64,000 nt of DNA, taken from NCBI GenBank assembly GCA_041653015.1, contig JBAZGG010000002.1, forward strand, positions 1-64,000. The letters run 5' to 3'. Every line of letters begins with the position of its first letter. Within the stretch, counting starts at the first letter, position 1. Below are positions 17,319 to 26,520 of this stretch, in pieces. The translations under genes were made by a program, and so were the position numbers. A model generated the notes under the pieces. That model had not been told where the DNA came from, did not search any database, and worked only from the letters and a program-made list of their open reading frames with translations. The stretch is from JBAZGG01 sp041653015. Its GTDB lineage: Bacteria; Bacillota_I; Bacilli_A; RFN20; CAG-826.

Positions 17319-18365
17319 TTACTCACCTCTCTTGAATTGGTTTATAAAACGCATGTCGTTTTGATAAAAACGACGAATATCATCTATTCCGTATCGGAGC
17401 ATCGCGACTCTTTCAAGTCCGATGCCAAAAGCGAATCCCGTATATTTTTCTGGGTCATAGCCATTCATCTTTAAAACGTTGGGATGAACCATTCCCGCAC
17501 CTAAGATCTCAATATAACCAGTGCCTTTGCACAATGGGCAACCTTCCCCATTGCATTCAGCACAGGTGACATCTACTTCAACCGAAGGTTCGGTGAAGGG
17601 GAAGTAAGAGCTGCGAAGTCTAATTTCACGCTTTTCGCCAAACATGTGCTTGATGAAGAGCGACAGAGTAGCTTCGAGGTTGCCGATGTTGATATTTTTG
17701 TCCACGACCAAACCTTCGATCTGTGAAAATTGATGCGAATGCGTCATGTCATCATCATCTCGGCGATAGCATTTCCCTGGACAAATGATTCGAATCGGCT
17801 CCCCTTTTGCTTCTTCCATCGCTCGAGCTTGAGCGGGAGAAGTATGAGTTCTCAGCAAAGTTTTCTCATTGATATAGAATGAATCTTGCATATCGCGGCT
17901 CGGATGATCTTTAGGAATATTCATCAGCTCGAAATTATAGTGATCGAGTTCGACATCCCCGCCTTCTTTGACTGTATATCCCATCTTTATAAAGATGTCG
18001 ACGATTTCATCCTGGACGACGAGCAATGGATTTTCATGTCCTATTTCTCTTTTGATTCCCGGGAGGGAAATGTCGATCGTTTCGCGTTTGAGTTTTTCAT
18101 TGATCTCAGCTTCAGCGCACTCTCTCATCTTTTCGTTTAACATTGAAACGATGCTATTGCGAACATCGTTGATGATTTGACCGAATGTCTTTCTCTCTTC
18201 CGGAGACATCCCATCAAAGAGTTGCATCATCGAATTGAGCTCGCTCTTCTTTGAAAGAAAAGCGTTTCTTACTTCAGTAAGAGTCGCTAAAGAATTAGCT
18301 TTTTTGATATCATCAAAAGCCTTCTGTTTGATTGATTCTAGCTTTGTTTCGAGATTCTCTTTCAT
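17319..18365 (-). CDS. pheS: Phenylalanyl-tRNA synthetase alpha subunit
   Basis: 348-residue class II synthetase subunit. An N-terminal coiled coil (about 1-85) binds tRNA; the core contains RTHTSPAQARAM, FTEPSVEVDVTCAEC, the GCPLCKGTGYIEI strand and class II motif 3 GIGLERVAMLRYGI. The ATG at 18365 follows GGAGG; an earlier in-frame start at 18398 would lie within the leader terminator. Regulated by the T-box upstream. Confidence 0.97.
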   Translation of the reverse strand: MKENLETKLESIKQKAFDDIKKANSLATLTEVRNAFLSKKSELNSMMQLFDGMSPEERKTFGQIINDVRNSIVSMLNEKMRECAEAEINEKLKRETIDISLPGIKREIGHENPLLVVQDEIVDIFIKMGYTVKEGGDVELDHYNFELMNIPKDHPSRDMQDSFYINEKTLLRTHTSPAQARAMEEAKGEPIRIICPGKCYRRDDDDMTHSHQFSQIEGLVVDKNINIGNLEATLSLFIKHMFGEKREIRLRSSYFPFTEPSVEVDVTCAECNGEGCPLCKGTGYIEILGAGMVHPNVLKMNGYDPEKYTGFAFGIGLERVAMLRYGIDDIRRFYQNDMRFINQFKRGE

Positions 18366-18588
18366 GGATGTTATCCTCCAAAAATAAAAGGCACACAAGG
18401 AACGATTACAACCGTGGTGCCATCCTAATTCGTAATAAATTACGCACTACTCTTTAACGCAGATATACGGGGTGTTTTTGGCATCCAGCTCAGAGATGAA
18501 TTCATCAGTATGGCGCATGAAACGGTCTCACTGTTCGTTTCTCCCTCATCTGCGATTTGATGCTGATTACTAGTTCTCTTCAACGCTC
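18366..18588 (-). promoter_or_regulatory. T-box riboswitch leader of pheST (Phe, specifier TTC)
   Basis: The T-box sequence AGGATGGCACCACGG lies at 18426-18412; specifier TTC at 18500-18498 directly precedes ATCTCTGAGC. A GGCAC.../GTGTGCC stem with TTTTATTTTT (about 18418-18382) is the terminator. It senses uncharged tRNA-Phe. Confidence 0.93.
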
Positions 18589-18593
18589 TTTCT

Positions 18594-18621
18594 ATATTAA
18601 CATAGAAAATACTACTATCAA
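18594..18621 (-). promoter_or_regulatory. Promoter of pheST
   Basis: The -35 TTGATA (18621-18616), 16-base spacer, and -10 TAATAT (18599-18594), directly before the T-box leader. Confidence 0.65.
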
Positions 18622-18632
18622 ACATAAACTGA

Positions 18633-19364
18633 CTAATCGTTTGAATAATAATTCAAGAGTATTCCTGCTGCCACTCCAACATTTAAGGAGTCGATATCAG
18701 CAATCTTGATCATCACATTTTTATCGCAATTCTTCTTCACTTTATCCGAGAGACCTCGCGATTCGTTTCCAAAGGCGAGGACAAAAGGTTTCTTCAACTT
18801 GATGCTGCGATAATCGGAAGAGTTTTCATCGAGCGAAGTGCCACAAATAAAGTATCCATTTTTGTGCAATGAAGAAAGGGTCTCATCGCCATCGACGATA
18901 ATATTCAATTTGAAGATAGCTCCTTGCGATGAAGCGACTACTTTTTCGTTATATGGAGAAACGGAATTGGAACTGATGATGACATTGATGAAGCCGAAGG
19001 CTAAAGCGCTGCGCAAGATCGTTCCGAGATTGCCAGGATCAGAAATTTCATCGAGATAGATGGCGTTGCCAATAATTGGTTCCGCCTCGAGAAGATGACA
19101 AATCGCCACCACTCCTTGCGGGGCAGGATTTTTGGAAAGCTTTTTCATGACGCTCTCATTCACGATGTACTGCTCAACTGATTCTGGCAGGTTATCGATT
19201 GGCTTGAGCGAAAAAACTCTCACCACTTTTTTAGCCTGTAACGCCATTTCTAAAGTGTGAAAACCTTCGATTAAAAACAAGCCTTTCAACTGTCTTTCTT
19301 TATTAAAATAAAGCGAGATTGCTTCTTTGATCTGTTTGTTGTCTTTGGAATCAATCGTTTTCAT
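18633..19364 (-). CDS. SpoU/TrmH-family RNA 2'-O-methyltransferase
   Basis: 243 residues of the SPOUT fold with the trefoil knot. Motif 1 is LDEISDPGNLGTILRSA, motif 2 LAFGNESRGLS and motif 3 IADIDSLNVGVAAGILL, all complete for SAM binding. The N-terminal half is a substrate-binding domain. It corresponds in place to the Bacillus ysgA gene, which also lies before pheST. The target nucleotide is unknown. Its start overlaps the upstream DUF45 gene by 4 bases (ATGA). Confidence 0.93.
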   Translation of the reverse strand: MKTIDSKDNKQIKEAISLYFNKERQLKGLFLIEGFHTLEMALQAKKVVRVFSLKPIDNLPESVEQYIVNESVMKKLSKNPAPQGVVAICHLLEAEPIIGNAIYLDEISDPGNLGTILRSALAFGFINVIISSNSVSPYNEKVVASSQGAIFKLNIIVDGDETLSSLHKNGYFICGTSLDENSSDYRSIKLKKPFVLAFGNESRGLSDKVKKNCDKNVMIKIADIDSLNVGVAAGILLNYYSND

Positions 19365-20008
19365 AGTTTAAAAACCTTCTTTCTGAGCTTCTTGTGCAGA
19401 TCGCGGTAATCGGGACAGAATTTTAAGACATAGTCATAGAACATTTTGGAGTGATCGAAATACTTGTCGTGGGCTAATTCATGTATCAATAAACTATCGA
19501 TGATGGCGGGATCGAAATGCACCATGTGATATTCGATGGCAATCGTGTGTGTTCTCTTTGAATTCGTTCCGTATCTCGTCTTCATTTCGCTGATGCGAAG
19601 GCGATACGGCTTTTCGATGTTCATCTGCTGCTCATGCGAGCGAACTAGCGGAGTGATCTCTTCTAATAAAAGATGTTTGAGCTGCTTTTTTAAATCGTCG
19701 TCGTTGCGATATGAAAAGTGACCGGCAACTTCCTTTTCTCCATCGCTTTTTTGAATGATCGGATAAAGATTTCCAAATAGATAGATACCATTTTCATCAA
19801 TGGGTGATGGCAGAGGGCTTTTTTCTTTTATCAAACGCGGGTAAAACTTTGTTAAATTATCGATTATTTGACCTTTTGACGTCAGATAAGGGGCGCTGAT
19901 CACAAATCGACCATTCCGATAGCGAAAAATAATATTTCTAATGAATTTATAAGTGACACATACTTCGTATAACTTACCATTTTGTGCATATTCGAATGTT
20001 TTTTGCAT
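19361..20008 (-). CDS. DUF45 (YgjP-like) metal-dependent hydrolase
   Basis: 215 residues with the zinc-protease-like motif HELAHDKYFDHSKMF near residue 165: HELAH plus a downstream His, as in the YgjP/SprT-related family. RYGTNSKRT is the usual strand before the metal site. The function of the family is not settled; a peptidase or nucleotide-related hydrolase is proposed. A TATAAT lies at 20020-20015, exactly 6 bases before the ATG, with no Shine-Dalgarno, suggesting a leaderless mRNA. Coupled to the methyltransferase downstream. Confidence 0.85.
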   Translation of the reverse strand: MQKTFEYAQNGKLYEVCVTYKFIRNIIFRYRNGRFVISAPYLTSKGQIIDNLTKFYPRLIKEKSPLPSPIDENGIYLFGNLYPIIQKSDGEKEVAGHFSYRNDDDLKKQLKHLLLEEITPLVRSHEQQMNIEKPYRLRISEMKTRYGTNSKRTHTIAIEYHMVHFDPAIIDSLLIHELAHDKYFDHSKMFYDYVLKFCPDYRDLHKKLRKKVFKL

Positions 20009-20028
20009 AGATTAATTATATACAATAA

Positions 20029-20057
20029 TTGCAAATCATTAAGAAAAAAGATAAAAT
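20029..20057 (+). promoter_or_regulatory. Promoter of the DUF523/ECF genes
   Basis: The -35 TTGCAA (20029-20034), 17-base spacer, -10 TAAAAT (20052-20057). The GTG start at 20065 follows after 7 bases. Confidence 0.6.
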
Positions 20058-20064
20058 CTTTTGC

Positions 20065-20517
20065 GTGGAAAAGATATTAATTAGCGCTTGCCTCGTCGGC
20101 GACAAGTGTCGTTACGATGGAAAAGGGAGTTATTGCCCAGAAATTGAAGCTCTTCTCGAGAGATATGAGCTGGTTCCTTTTTGTCCGGAAGTCGAAGGTG
20201 GTTTAAAAGTGCCGCGCATTCCTAGTGAAATTAAGAATAACCAAGTTATCAATGCGCAGAATATCGACAATACAGCAAAGTTTGAACTAGGGGCCGAAAA
20301 AGCCATGAGCATCTGTTCATATCTAGGCATTAAAAAGGCTATTTTAAAAGATAATTCTCCATCTTGTGGAGTACACCAGATATACGATGGTGGGTTTCAC
20401 AATCGCTTGATCGATGGTCAAGGAATAACCGCGCGATATTTGAAGAAGCGCGGAATAAAAGTTTATAGCGAAAATGAAATCTCTATGCTTATAGAGGTCA
20501 AAAATGAGCAGAAATAA
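20065..20517 (+). CDS. DUF523 (TudS-like) Fe-S protein
   Basis: 150 residues. Three conserved Cys motifs, ISACLVGDKCRYDGK, PFCPEVEGGLKVPRIPSEI and LKDNSPSCGVHQIYDG, match DUF523, whose characterised member TudS is a [4Fe-4S] thiouracil desulfidase. A role in removing sulfur from thiolated bases is therefore possible. I chose the GTG at 20065: the -35 box occupies the alternative TTG at 20029, so that start would not be transcribed. No Shine-Dalgarno is visible. Its end overlaps the ECF gene by 14 bases. Confidence 0.85.
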   Translation: MEKILISACLVGDKCRYDGKGSYCPEIEALLERYELVPFCPEVEGGLKVPRIPSEIKNNQVINAQNIDNTAKFELGAEKAMSICSYLGIKKAILKDNSPSCGVHQIYDGGFHNRLIDGQGITARYLKKRGIKVYSENEISMLIEVKNEQK

Positions 20518-21028
20518 AAAGATTATTTTGCGAATGACAATCAGCGCTATTTTCGGGGCGCTGTGCTTCGTTGTCAATGCCTTTTTGAAAATACCTTATC
20601 CAAACGATGTCGGCTATTTCAATTTCGGCGATGTATTCATTGTTTTTATCTCAATCTATATCGGTCCGATTGAAGGCATCTTGGTGGGATTGATCGGTGG
20701 CATATTCGGCGATTTGTATTCTGGATACGCCAACTTCATTCCATTCACCATCGTCGCTAAAACATTGATGGCCTTTGTCGGCGGATTTTTCTTTCAGATT
20801 TTCAAGACCAACAGAATTAGATTTATAAAATATATATTTCCTTTCATCGGCGCAATTCTCATGGCGGCGACTTATTTGCCAAGTTATTGGATCTATCTAG
20901 GTTTTAACCAGATATATTATGCCGGCTTTGATCTGATTCAAGGAGTTGGATGCGCCATCATCGCCATCGCTATATATATTCCTTTTCGAAGGTTCAATCT
21001 TCTGTCGATAAACCAGAACGATTATTAA
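20504..21028 (+). CDS. ECF transporter substrate-binding (S) component
   Basis: 174-residue membrane protein with about six hydrophobic segments and the S-component style N-terminus (basic residues, then an Ala/Gly-rich helix, ISAIFGALCFVVNAFLKIP). The FNFGDVFIVFISIYIGPIEG and GLIGGIFGDLYSG segments are typical of this vitamin-uptake family. It would pair with a shared EcfT/EcfA module encoded elsewhere. The vitamin is not identifiable; the neighbouring DUF523 gene hints at a pyrimidine- or sulfur-related compound but this is weak. Confidence 0.82.
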   Translation: MSRNKKIILRMTISAIFGALCFVVNAFLKIPYPNDVGYFNFGDVFIVFISIYIGPIEGILVGLIGGIFGDLYSGYANFIPFTIVAKTLMAFVGGFFFQIFKTNRIRFIKYIFPFIGAILMAATYLPSYWIYLGFNQIYYAGFDLIQGVGCAIIAIAIYIPFRRFNLLSINQNDY

Positions 21029-21087
21029 ATTTCATTTTAAGACCAATATTTCGATTAACATGATAGAATAATTATCTAGATAATTTT

Positions 21088-22878
21088 ATGAAAAAATACT
21101 TTAAAACAATGTTTCAAATGACAAAAGGGGCACGACTGGGTTATCTTTTTTGTTTCATCGTTTTATTTTTGGCCGTCGGATTATCAGTTCTTTCGACTTT
21201 CATGCTAAAAGTGCTGGTCGATACATTGACCAAAGACATCATCAATTCACCAGAAAAAGTCGGACAGTTGGAACTATTCGTCGCTTCTTTGTTTGGCGGT
21301 CCTGAATTTCTTAGCAATAATCTCTGGATCTTTTCCATCATCATCATCGGCATCGCACTCGCGGTGGCTTTAATCTCGTGCGCAAGGCTCATCTTGCGAA
21401 CATATGCTTCAACGAGCATCGGAAAAAATATTCAGCTGACGCTATTTGAACATATCGATCGTTTCCCATACTCTTATTTTAAACGCCATGACAGCGGAAA
21501 TTTAATTCAGATCTGCACGAGAGATGAAACCGAATTGAGAAAGTTCATGGTCGCCGATACTTTTTCTATCGTATACACTTTCTATATCGTATGCTTTAGC
21601 GTGGCTATTCTATTATCTTTAAGTTGGAAAATCGCCTTGGTGCCACTCATTCTTTTGCCTGTTCTCTTCATCTATTCTTTCTTTCTGATCAAAAGCGTTC
21701 GAAGCCGCTATAAAGCGACGGATGAATCTGATGCCATCATCACTGGAAGAATGCAAGAGAATCTGAACGCAGTGAGAATTGTAAAGGCCTATAATAACGA
21801 GAGTTATGAGATAGGTGAATTTGATAAGAACCTCGATGATTACAAACATAAGTTCATCAGGTGGCGAGGATTATCGAGTTTCTTCTTCTCCAGCTCCGAT
21901 ATCTTTGTCTTCGGAACGATCGTTCTCACTCTGATTTTTGGATTATATCTCGCTCTCACTGGAGAAATTTCTGCTGGAACAGTTGTCGTTTCATTCTCGT
22001 ATGTCGAGATGATGGTGTGGCCTCTCAGAGATGTCGCCACCATTCTTTCCAACCTAGCAAAGGCTTTAGTTTCTATCGATCGAATAAACTTGATCATCAA
22101 AGAACCGATTGAAGATATCGTCACCGGCGTCAAACCGCCGATAAATGGGGAGATTATCTTTGATAATGTCAGCTTCAAATTTGATGACTCAAACACATCG
22201 TTTATCAAGAATGTGTCTTTTAAAATAAAAGCCGGGCAAACAGTGGCGATCATGGGTAAAACTGGAAGTGGAAAATCGACGATAGCGTATCTTTTAACGC
22301 GCCTTTATGATTACACATCTGGTTCGATCAGAATTGACGGGATCGAATTGTCGACAATCGCCAAGGAATATCTGAGAAAAAATGTCTCGACAGTTTTGCA
22401 AGAGCCTTTTCTCTTTTCTAAATCCATCATGAACAATATCCGCGTCGCGCATAAAGAAGCGACGGAGGAACAAGTATATAAAGCCGCTGACATCGCTGAC
22501 ATCCACGAATCCATCTCGTCATTTCAATCAGGATATAACACGGAGGTCGGCGAAAAAGGCGTCACCCTCTCCGGCGGTCAAAAACAAAGAGTGGCCATCG
22601 CTAGAACGATTCTCGATAATTCTCCCATCTTGATTTTTGATGATTCTTTAAGCGCAGTCGATACTGAGACCGATTACCGTATCAGACAGCGGTTAAAAGA
22701 CAGGCAAAAAAACACGACAACATTGATTATTACGCACCGCGTCGCTACAGCGAAGGATGCTGATTTAATCATCGTTTTGGAAGATGGACAGGTCTCTGAG
22801 ATGGGGAGCCACGATGAATTAGTGATAAAACCAGGTCTCTATAAAAGAATTTATGAAATACAGACGAGGATGACATAA
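21088..22878 (+). CDS. Heterodimeric ABC exporter, subunit with degenerate ATP site
   Basis: 596 residues: six transmembrane helices (about 1-320), then an ATPase domain. Walker A is GKTGSGKST, the signature is LSGGQ, the H-loop ITHRVAT. Walker B reads ILIFDDSLSAVD: the catalytic Glu after the Walker B Asp is replaced by Asp, as expected for the non-hydrolysing half of BmrC/BmrD- or LmrC/LmrD-type pairs. The next gene has the intact site. Probable drug or lipid export. No clear Shine-Dalgarno; a TAGAAT lies at 21064. Confidence 0.93.
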   Translation: MKKYFKTMFQMTKGARLGYLFCFIVLFLAVGLSVLSTFMLKVLVDTLTKDIINSPEKVGQLELFVASLFGGPEFLSNNLWIFSIIIIGIALAVALISCARLILRTYASTSIGKNIQLTLFEHIDRFPYSYFKRHDSGNLIQICTRDETELRKFMVADTFSIVYTFYIVCFSVAILLSLSWKIALVPLILLPVLFIYSFFLIKSVRSRYKATDESDAIITGRMQENLNAVRIVKAYNNESYEIGEFDKNLDDYKHKFIRWRGLSSFFFSSSDIFVFGTIVLTLIFGLYLALTGEISAGTVVVSFSYVEMMVWPLRDVATILSNLAKALVSIDRINLIIKEPIEDIVTGVKPPINGEIIFDNVSFKFDDSNTSFIKNVSFKIKAGQTVAIMGKTGSGKSTIAYLLTRLYDYTSGSIRIDGIELSTIAKEYLRKNVSTVLQEPFLFSKSIMNNIRVAHKEATEEQVYKAADIADIHESISSFQSGYNTEVGEKGVTLSGGQKQRVAIARTILDNSPILIFDDSLSAVDTETDYRIRQRLKDRQKNTTTLIITHRVATAKDADLIIVLEDGQVSEMGSHDELVIKPGLYKRIYEIQTRMT

Positions 22879-22880
22879 AT

Positions 22881-24821
22881 ATGGCTACAAATAATTTTTC
22901 TTTCCAAGAAGAAAACACGCCAAAACGTCTCAACGTCGGCGTATGGCAAAAAATCGGCGCCTACGCTCTCAAGTCATGGCCTCTTTTAATCGCGCTTTTG
23001 TTGCTGATGATGATCACTTCTTTCTACGATTCAAGTTTTATTCCTTCCCTCACTAAGGCGACGATCGATGTCATAAACAACAATGCCACTTCCTCTTCAA
23101 CCGATATCACCAGTGTCGTTTTTGACATCAAATTGATTTTTGGCATAACATTTCAAGCTAATTTCACACAGTATGTTTTGCTTTTCATCGTGGGAATACT
23201 AGTGCGATCGCTATCCATTTTCATCACGTTTTTTATCACGAACTATCTCTCCATGAAAATCATGAATTCTTTAAGAAGAGATGCGTTTATAAAAATACAG
23301 GAGTTGCCATTTTCATATTTTGACCGCACTCCAAGTGGCTGGCTCATCGCCAGAATGCAGAATGACACCGCTGATATCGGCGACATTCTCTCGTGGGGTC
23401 TAGTCACTGCTATCTGGGCGTTGTTTGACATCGTGTTCACGGTGATAACAATGTTCAGCTTTGATTGGAGATTATCTCTCGTCATCATCTGTTCACTACC
23501 CATTTTAATCATCATCGTTCCACTATTCCAAAAATGGATATTGAAGGAACATCGCATCGCGCGAAATGCATATTCTAATTATGTTCGATGGCTAGCAGAA
23601 TGCATCGATGGCGCAAAAACTATTAAAACGCTCGGCATTGAAAATGAAGTTTATAAAGAATCTGAAGAAGTGATTCAAGATATTCGGAAGAAACGCTTTA
23701 AAGCTCATCGCATCAACGCCTATTTTCAACCGATTGTCTCATTGCTATCGAGCGTTACGGTGGCCGCCATCATTCTAGTGGGTATCGGTATGGTCAATGC
23801 TAATCCAACTGACATTTCATTGATCAGCACCATCGTTCTTTTCGTCGGTTTCGTCGCTCAGATTTTCAATCCGATTCAAAACTTATCAGAAATATTCTCG
23901 GAATTTATTTCAACGCAAGCTAGCGCGGAAAAAGTCATATCCTTGCTCAACAAAAAGGCGGATATTATCGACACTCCTGATGTCATCGAAAAATATGGCA
24001 CTATTTTCAGTAATAAAACGGCAAATTTTGAGCCTTTAAAGGGCGACATTATTTTCAAAGATGTTTCATTCGCCTATGCGAACAACGTCGAAGTCATTCA
24101 CAACATGAATATCACCATCAAAGAAGGCACTTCTGTCGCTTTAGTTGGAGAGACAGGAGGTGGTAAAACCACCACTGTCAATTTGCTATGTCGCTTCTAT
24201 GAGCCGACTTCTGGTGAAATCCTTATCAATGGTGAAGATTATCGAAAGCATTCATTGAGTTGGTTGCATAGCAACATCGGCTATGTTCAACAGACGCCTT
24301 TTGTTTTTACTTCGACATATAAAGACAACATTCGATATGGAAAACTCAACGCTTCTGATGAAGAGATTATCGCCGCGGCAAAAATGGTTGGCATTCATGA
24401 TTTTATTGCGGCACAAAAGGATGGATATAACACAAAATTGAGCGATGGCGGGGGATCGCTATCGCAAGGTCAGAAGCAATTGATCTCTTTTGCTCGCGCG
24501 ATTCTGCGAAATCCGAAAATATTAATCCTCGATGAAGCCACTTCGAGCGTCGATACCGAAACGGAAGCCAAAATTCAAAGTGTAACGAATCGCATATTGA
24601 GCGGTCGCACGAGCATCATTATCGCTCATCGATTATCGACGATTGTGAATTCTGATCGGATTGTTTTAATCCGAAATGGGCTGATTGTCGAAGATGGAAC
24701 GCACAAGGAACTGATGGCTTTGAATGGTCAATATCACGATATGTATATGCGTCAATTTAAGGATTTGGACTTGCAGGAACAAATCTCGACATATGAGAGC
24801 GAATTAAAGCAGGGCAGTTGA
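22881..24821 (+). CDS. Heterodimeric ABC exporter, subunit with consensus ATP site
   Basis: 646 residues: an N-terminal extension of about 30 residues, six membrane helices to about 345, then the ATPase. Walker A is GETGGGKTT, Walker B ILILDEATSSVD with the catalytic Glu, H-loop IIAHRLST; the signature is LSQGQ (Gly to Gln at its fourth-from-last place), which would face the partner's Walker A and forms the degenerate site. The two genes are separated by two bases and clearly form one transporter. Confidence 0.93.
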   Translation: MATNNFSFQEENTPKRLNVGVWQKIGAYALKSWPLLIALLLLMMITSFYDSSFIPSLTKATIDVINNNATSSSTDITSVVFDIKLIFGITFQANFTQYVLLFIVGILVRSLSIFITFFITNYLSMKIMNSLRRDAFIKIQELPFSYFDRTPSGWLIARMQNDTADIGDILSWGLVTAIWALFDIVFTVITMFSFDWRLSLVIICSLPILIIIVPLFQKWILKEHRIARNAYSNYVRWLAECIDGAKTIKTLGIENEVYKESEEVIQDIRKKRFKAHRINAYFQPIVSLLSSVTVAAIILVGIGMVNANPTDISLISTIVLFVGFVAQIFNPIQNLSEIFSEFISTQASAEKVISLLNKKADIIDTPDVIEKYGTIFSNKTANFEPLKGDIIFKDVSFAYANNVEVIHNMNITIKEGTSVALVGETGGGKTTTVNLLCRFYEPTSGEILINGEDYRKHSLSWLHSNIGYVQQTPFVFTSTYKDNIRYGKLNASDEEIIAAAKMVGIHDFIAAQKDGYNTKLSDGGGSLSQGQKQLISFARAILRNPKILILDEATSSVDTETEAKIQSVTNRILSGRTSIIIAHRLSTIVNSDRIVLIRNGLIVEDGTHKELMALNGQYHDMYMRQFKDLDLQEQISTYESELKQGS

Positions 24822-24822
24822 T

Positions 24823-25368
24823 ATGAATCTATATCTCGTTCGACACGGCGAAGACTTACCCGGATATCGCGGAGGGTGGGCTCTCTATCCTCTGACACAA
24901 AAAGGAAGACGACAGATCAGTGATTTAGCCGATTACATCATCGAGAACGGAATCTCTTTTTCATATATCGTATCGAGCGACTTGCCACGAGCTAAGCAAA
25001 GCGCCGAAATATTAGCTAAAAAAATGCATAAAAAAATAATTTTTGATAGCGATTTTCGCGAATACAACAATGGCGACCTCGCTGGAATGTCAAATGCTGA
25101 AGCGGACAAAAAATATCCCGGCCTATATTTCAATGCCGTAGGCATGGATGATCATTTTCCTCATGGCGAATCCCCGCGCGAATATTTTTTGCGAATATCA
25201 AAGGCTTACGAAAAAATAGTTGCTAAGGGCGATGATATTTTATTGATAACTCATGGTGGCGTTTTAGACGTTATCAATCATCTTGTGCATCATCTGAAAT
25301 GGACGAATAATTCTCCATACAAGAAGTATTACAAAAACGCAGAGTTACTCTCGCTGCATATAAAATAA
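24823..25368 (+). CDS. Histidine phosphatase (phosphoglycerate mutase-like) family protein
   Basis: 181 residues. The phosphohistidine motif LVRHGED is at residues 4-10, SSDLPRAKQSAEIL provides the conserved Arg, and LLITHGGVLDVI the second catalytic His. Members dephosphorylate sugar phosphates, nucleotides or phosphoserine; the substrate here is not readable. It follows the ABC gene by one base and ends the operon. Confidence 0.9.
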   Translation: MNLYLVRHGEDLPGYRGGWALYPLTQKGRRQISDLADYIIENGISFSYIVSSDLPRAKQSAEILAKKMHKKIIFDSDFREYNNGDLAGMSNAEADKKYPGLYFNAVGMDDHFPHGESPREYFLRISKAYEKIVAKGDDILLITHGGVLDVINHLVHHLKWTNNSPYKKYYKNAELLSLHIK

Positions 25369-25398
25369 AATACTCTCGAGTCAAGAGAGCATTTTATC
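25362..25398. terminator. Weak bidirectional terminator between convergent operons
   Basis: CTCTC/GAGAG (25373-25377 with 25385-25389) flanked by A/T-rich runs on both sides, between the convergent ends at 25368 and 25421. Confidence 0.5.
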
Positions 25399-25420
25399 AA
25401 TAATTTGAACGATTCAGAAA

Positions 25421-26509
25421 TCAGTTGAACTTTGATTTTTTCAAAGCATCAAGCGTCTTTTTATCCAAAGCTTTGCACACCTCAGTCATGAGATTGACAG
25501 CCTGTAGATAGTCATCGTAATTGATGATTGAGACATGGCTGTGGAAATAGCGACAAGGCAGTGAAATAGTCATGGTAATAACACCATCGAACTGCTTGTG
25601 AATCTCTCCTGAGTCTGTTCCGCCAGCCGTCAACAAATCGTATGTGTATTTTATATTATTCTTTTTGGCAATCTTTTCGACGAGATCAAATAAGCCGCGA
25701 TGAGCGATGACCGATCCATCCATGATGGACAAAGCGACACCAGCGCCGAGTTTAGTTGGATTATTTGGTGAAGTAGGAACATCATAAGACATCGTGACAT
25801 CGATCGCAAAAGCGATATCTGGTTTCACGTGATAGGACGCTGTGCGAGCTCCGCGCAATCCCACTTCTTCTTGAACAGTGCCAGCGAAAACAACATTGGC
25901 TTCGTGCTCAACTTTTTTGAGATTCTTCAAAACTTCGATTCCTACGGCTGCGCCAATTCTGTCATCCCAAGCCTTTCCAAGAAGAGACTTTCCATCATTG
26001 AGAATGCGAAATTCGGTATAGGGCGTGATCGGATCGCCGACTTTGATACCCATTTCATCGATCATCTTCTTGTCTTTGACACCCATATCGAGATACATGT
26101 CTTTAAATTCCATCACTTTACTTCGCATTTCAGCTGACATGCCATGAGGCGGCTGCGCGCCGATAACGCCAAAATATTTCTTTCCTTCGCGAGTGGTGAC
26201 GGAGACAACTTCGGCGAGGACGACATGTCCCCACCATCCACCGACGGGGTGAATGCGCAGAAAGCCACTATCTTCGATGCGATTTACTAAAAAGCCAACC
26301 TCGTCAATATGACCAGAGATCAACACTGTCGGTCCATCTTTTTTACCTTTTTGATAACAGATGATCGAACCGAGATTGTCATATTCGATTTTATCGGCGG
26401 AATCGCTCACTTCTTTCTTAATAAGCTTTACGACTTCTTTTTCATTTCCCGAAATACCATCAGTTTCACTGAGTGATTTAAGAAATGCTAATCTTTCCTT
26501 TTCGTTCAT
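25421..26509 (-). CDS. M42-family aminopeptidase
   Basis: 362 residues of the M42 (glutamyl aminopeptidase/deblocking) family, which form cytoplasmic dodecamers with two metals. Metal and catalytic motifs are present: ISGHIDEVGF, AWDDRIGA, VQEEVGLRGA, AIDVTMS and HSHVSIINYDD. Strong AGGAGGT ribosome site. It is the last gene of the glgB-glgP-dUTPase operon. A second M42 gene lies at 59103-60185. Confidence 0.93.
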   Translation of the reverse strand: MNEKERLAFLKSLSETDGISGNEKEVVKLIKKEVSDSADKIEYDNLGSIICYQKGKKDGPTVLISGHIDEVGFLVNRIEDSGFLRIHPVGGWWGHVVLAEVVSVTTREGKKYFGVIGAQPPHGMSAEMRSKVMEFKDMYLDMGVKDKKMIDEMGIKVGDPITPYTEFRILNDGKSLLGKAWDDRIGAAVGIEVLKNLKKVEHEANVVFAGTVQEEVGLRGARTASYHVKPDIAFAIDVTMSYDVPTSPNNPTKLGAGVALSIMDGSVIAHRGLFDLVEKIAKKNNIKYTYDLLTAGGTDSGEIHKQFDGVITMTISLPCRYFHSHVSIINYDDYLQAVNLMTEVCKALDKKTLDALKKSKFN

Positions 26510-26520
26510 GCCTCTACCTC

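Noticed and set aside
21840..22253. 137-codon minus-strand frame within the ABC exporter gene
   Set aside because: Shadow of the conserved ABC gene; no start signals and no recognisable protein.
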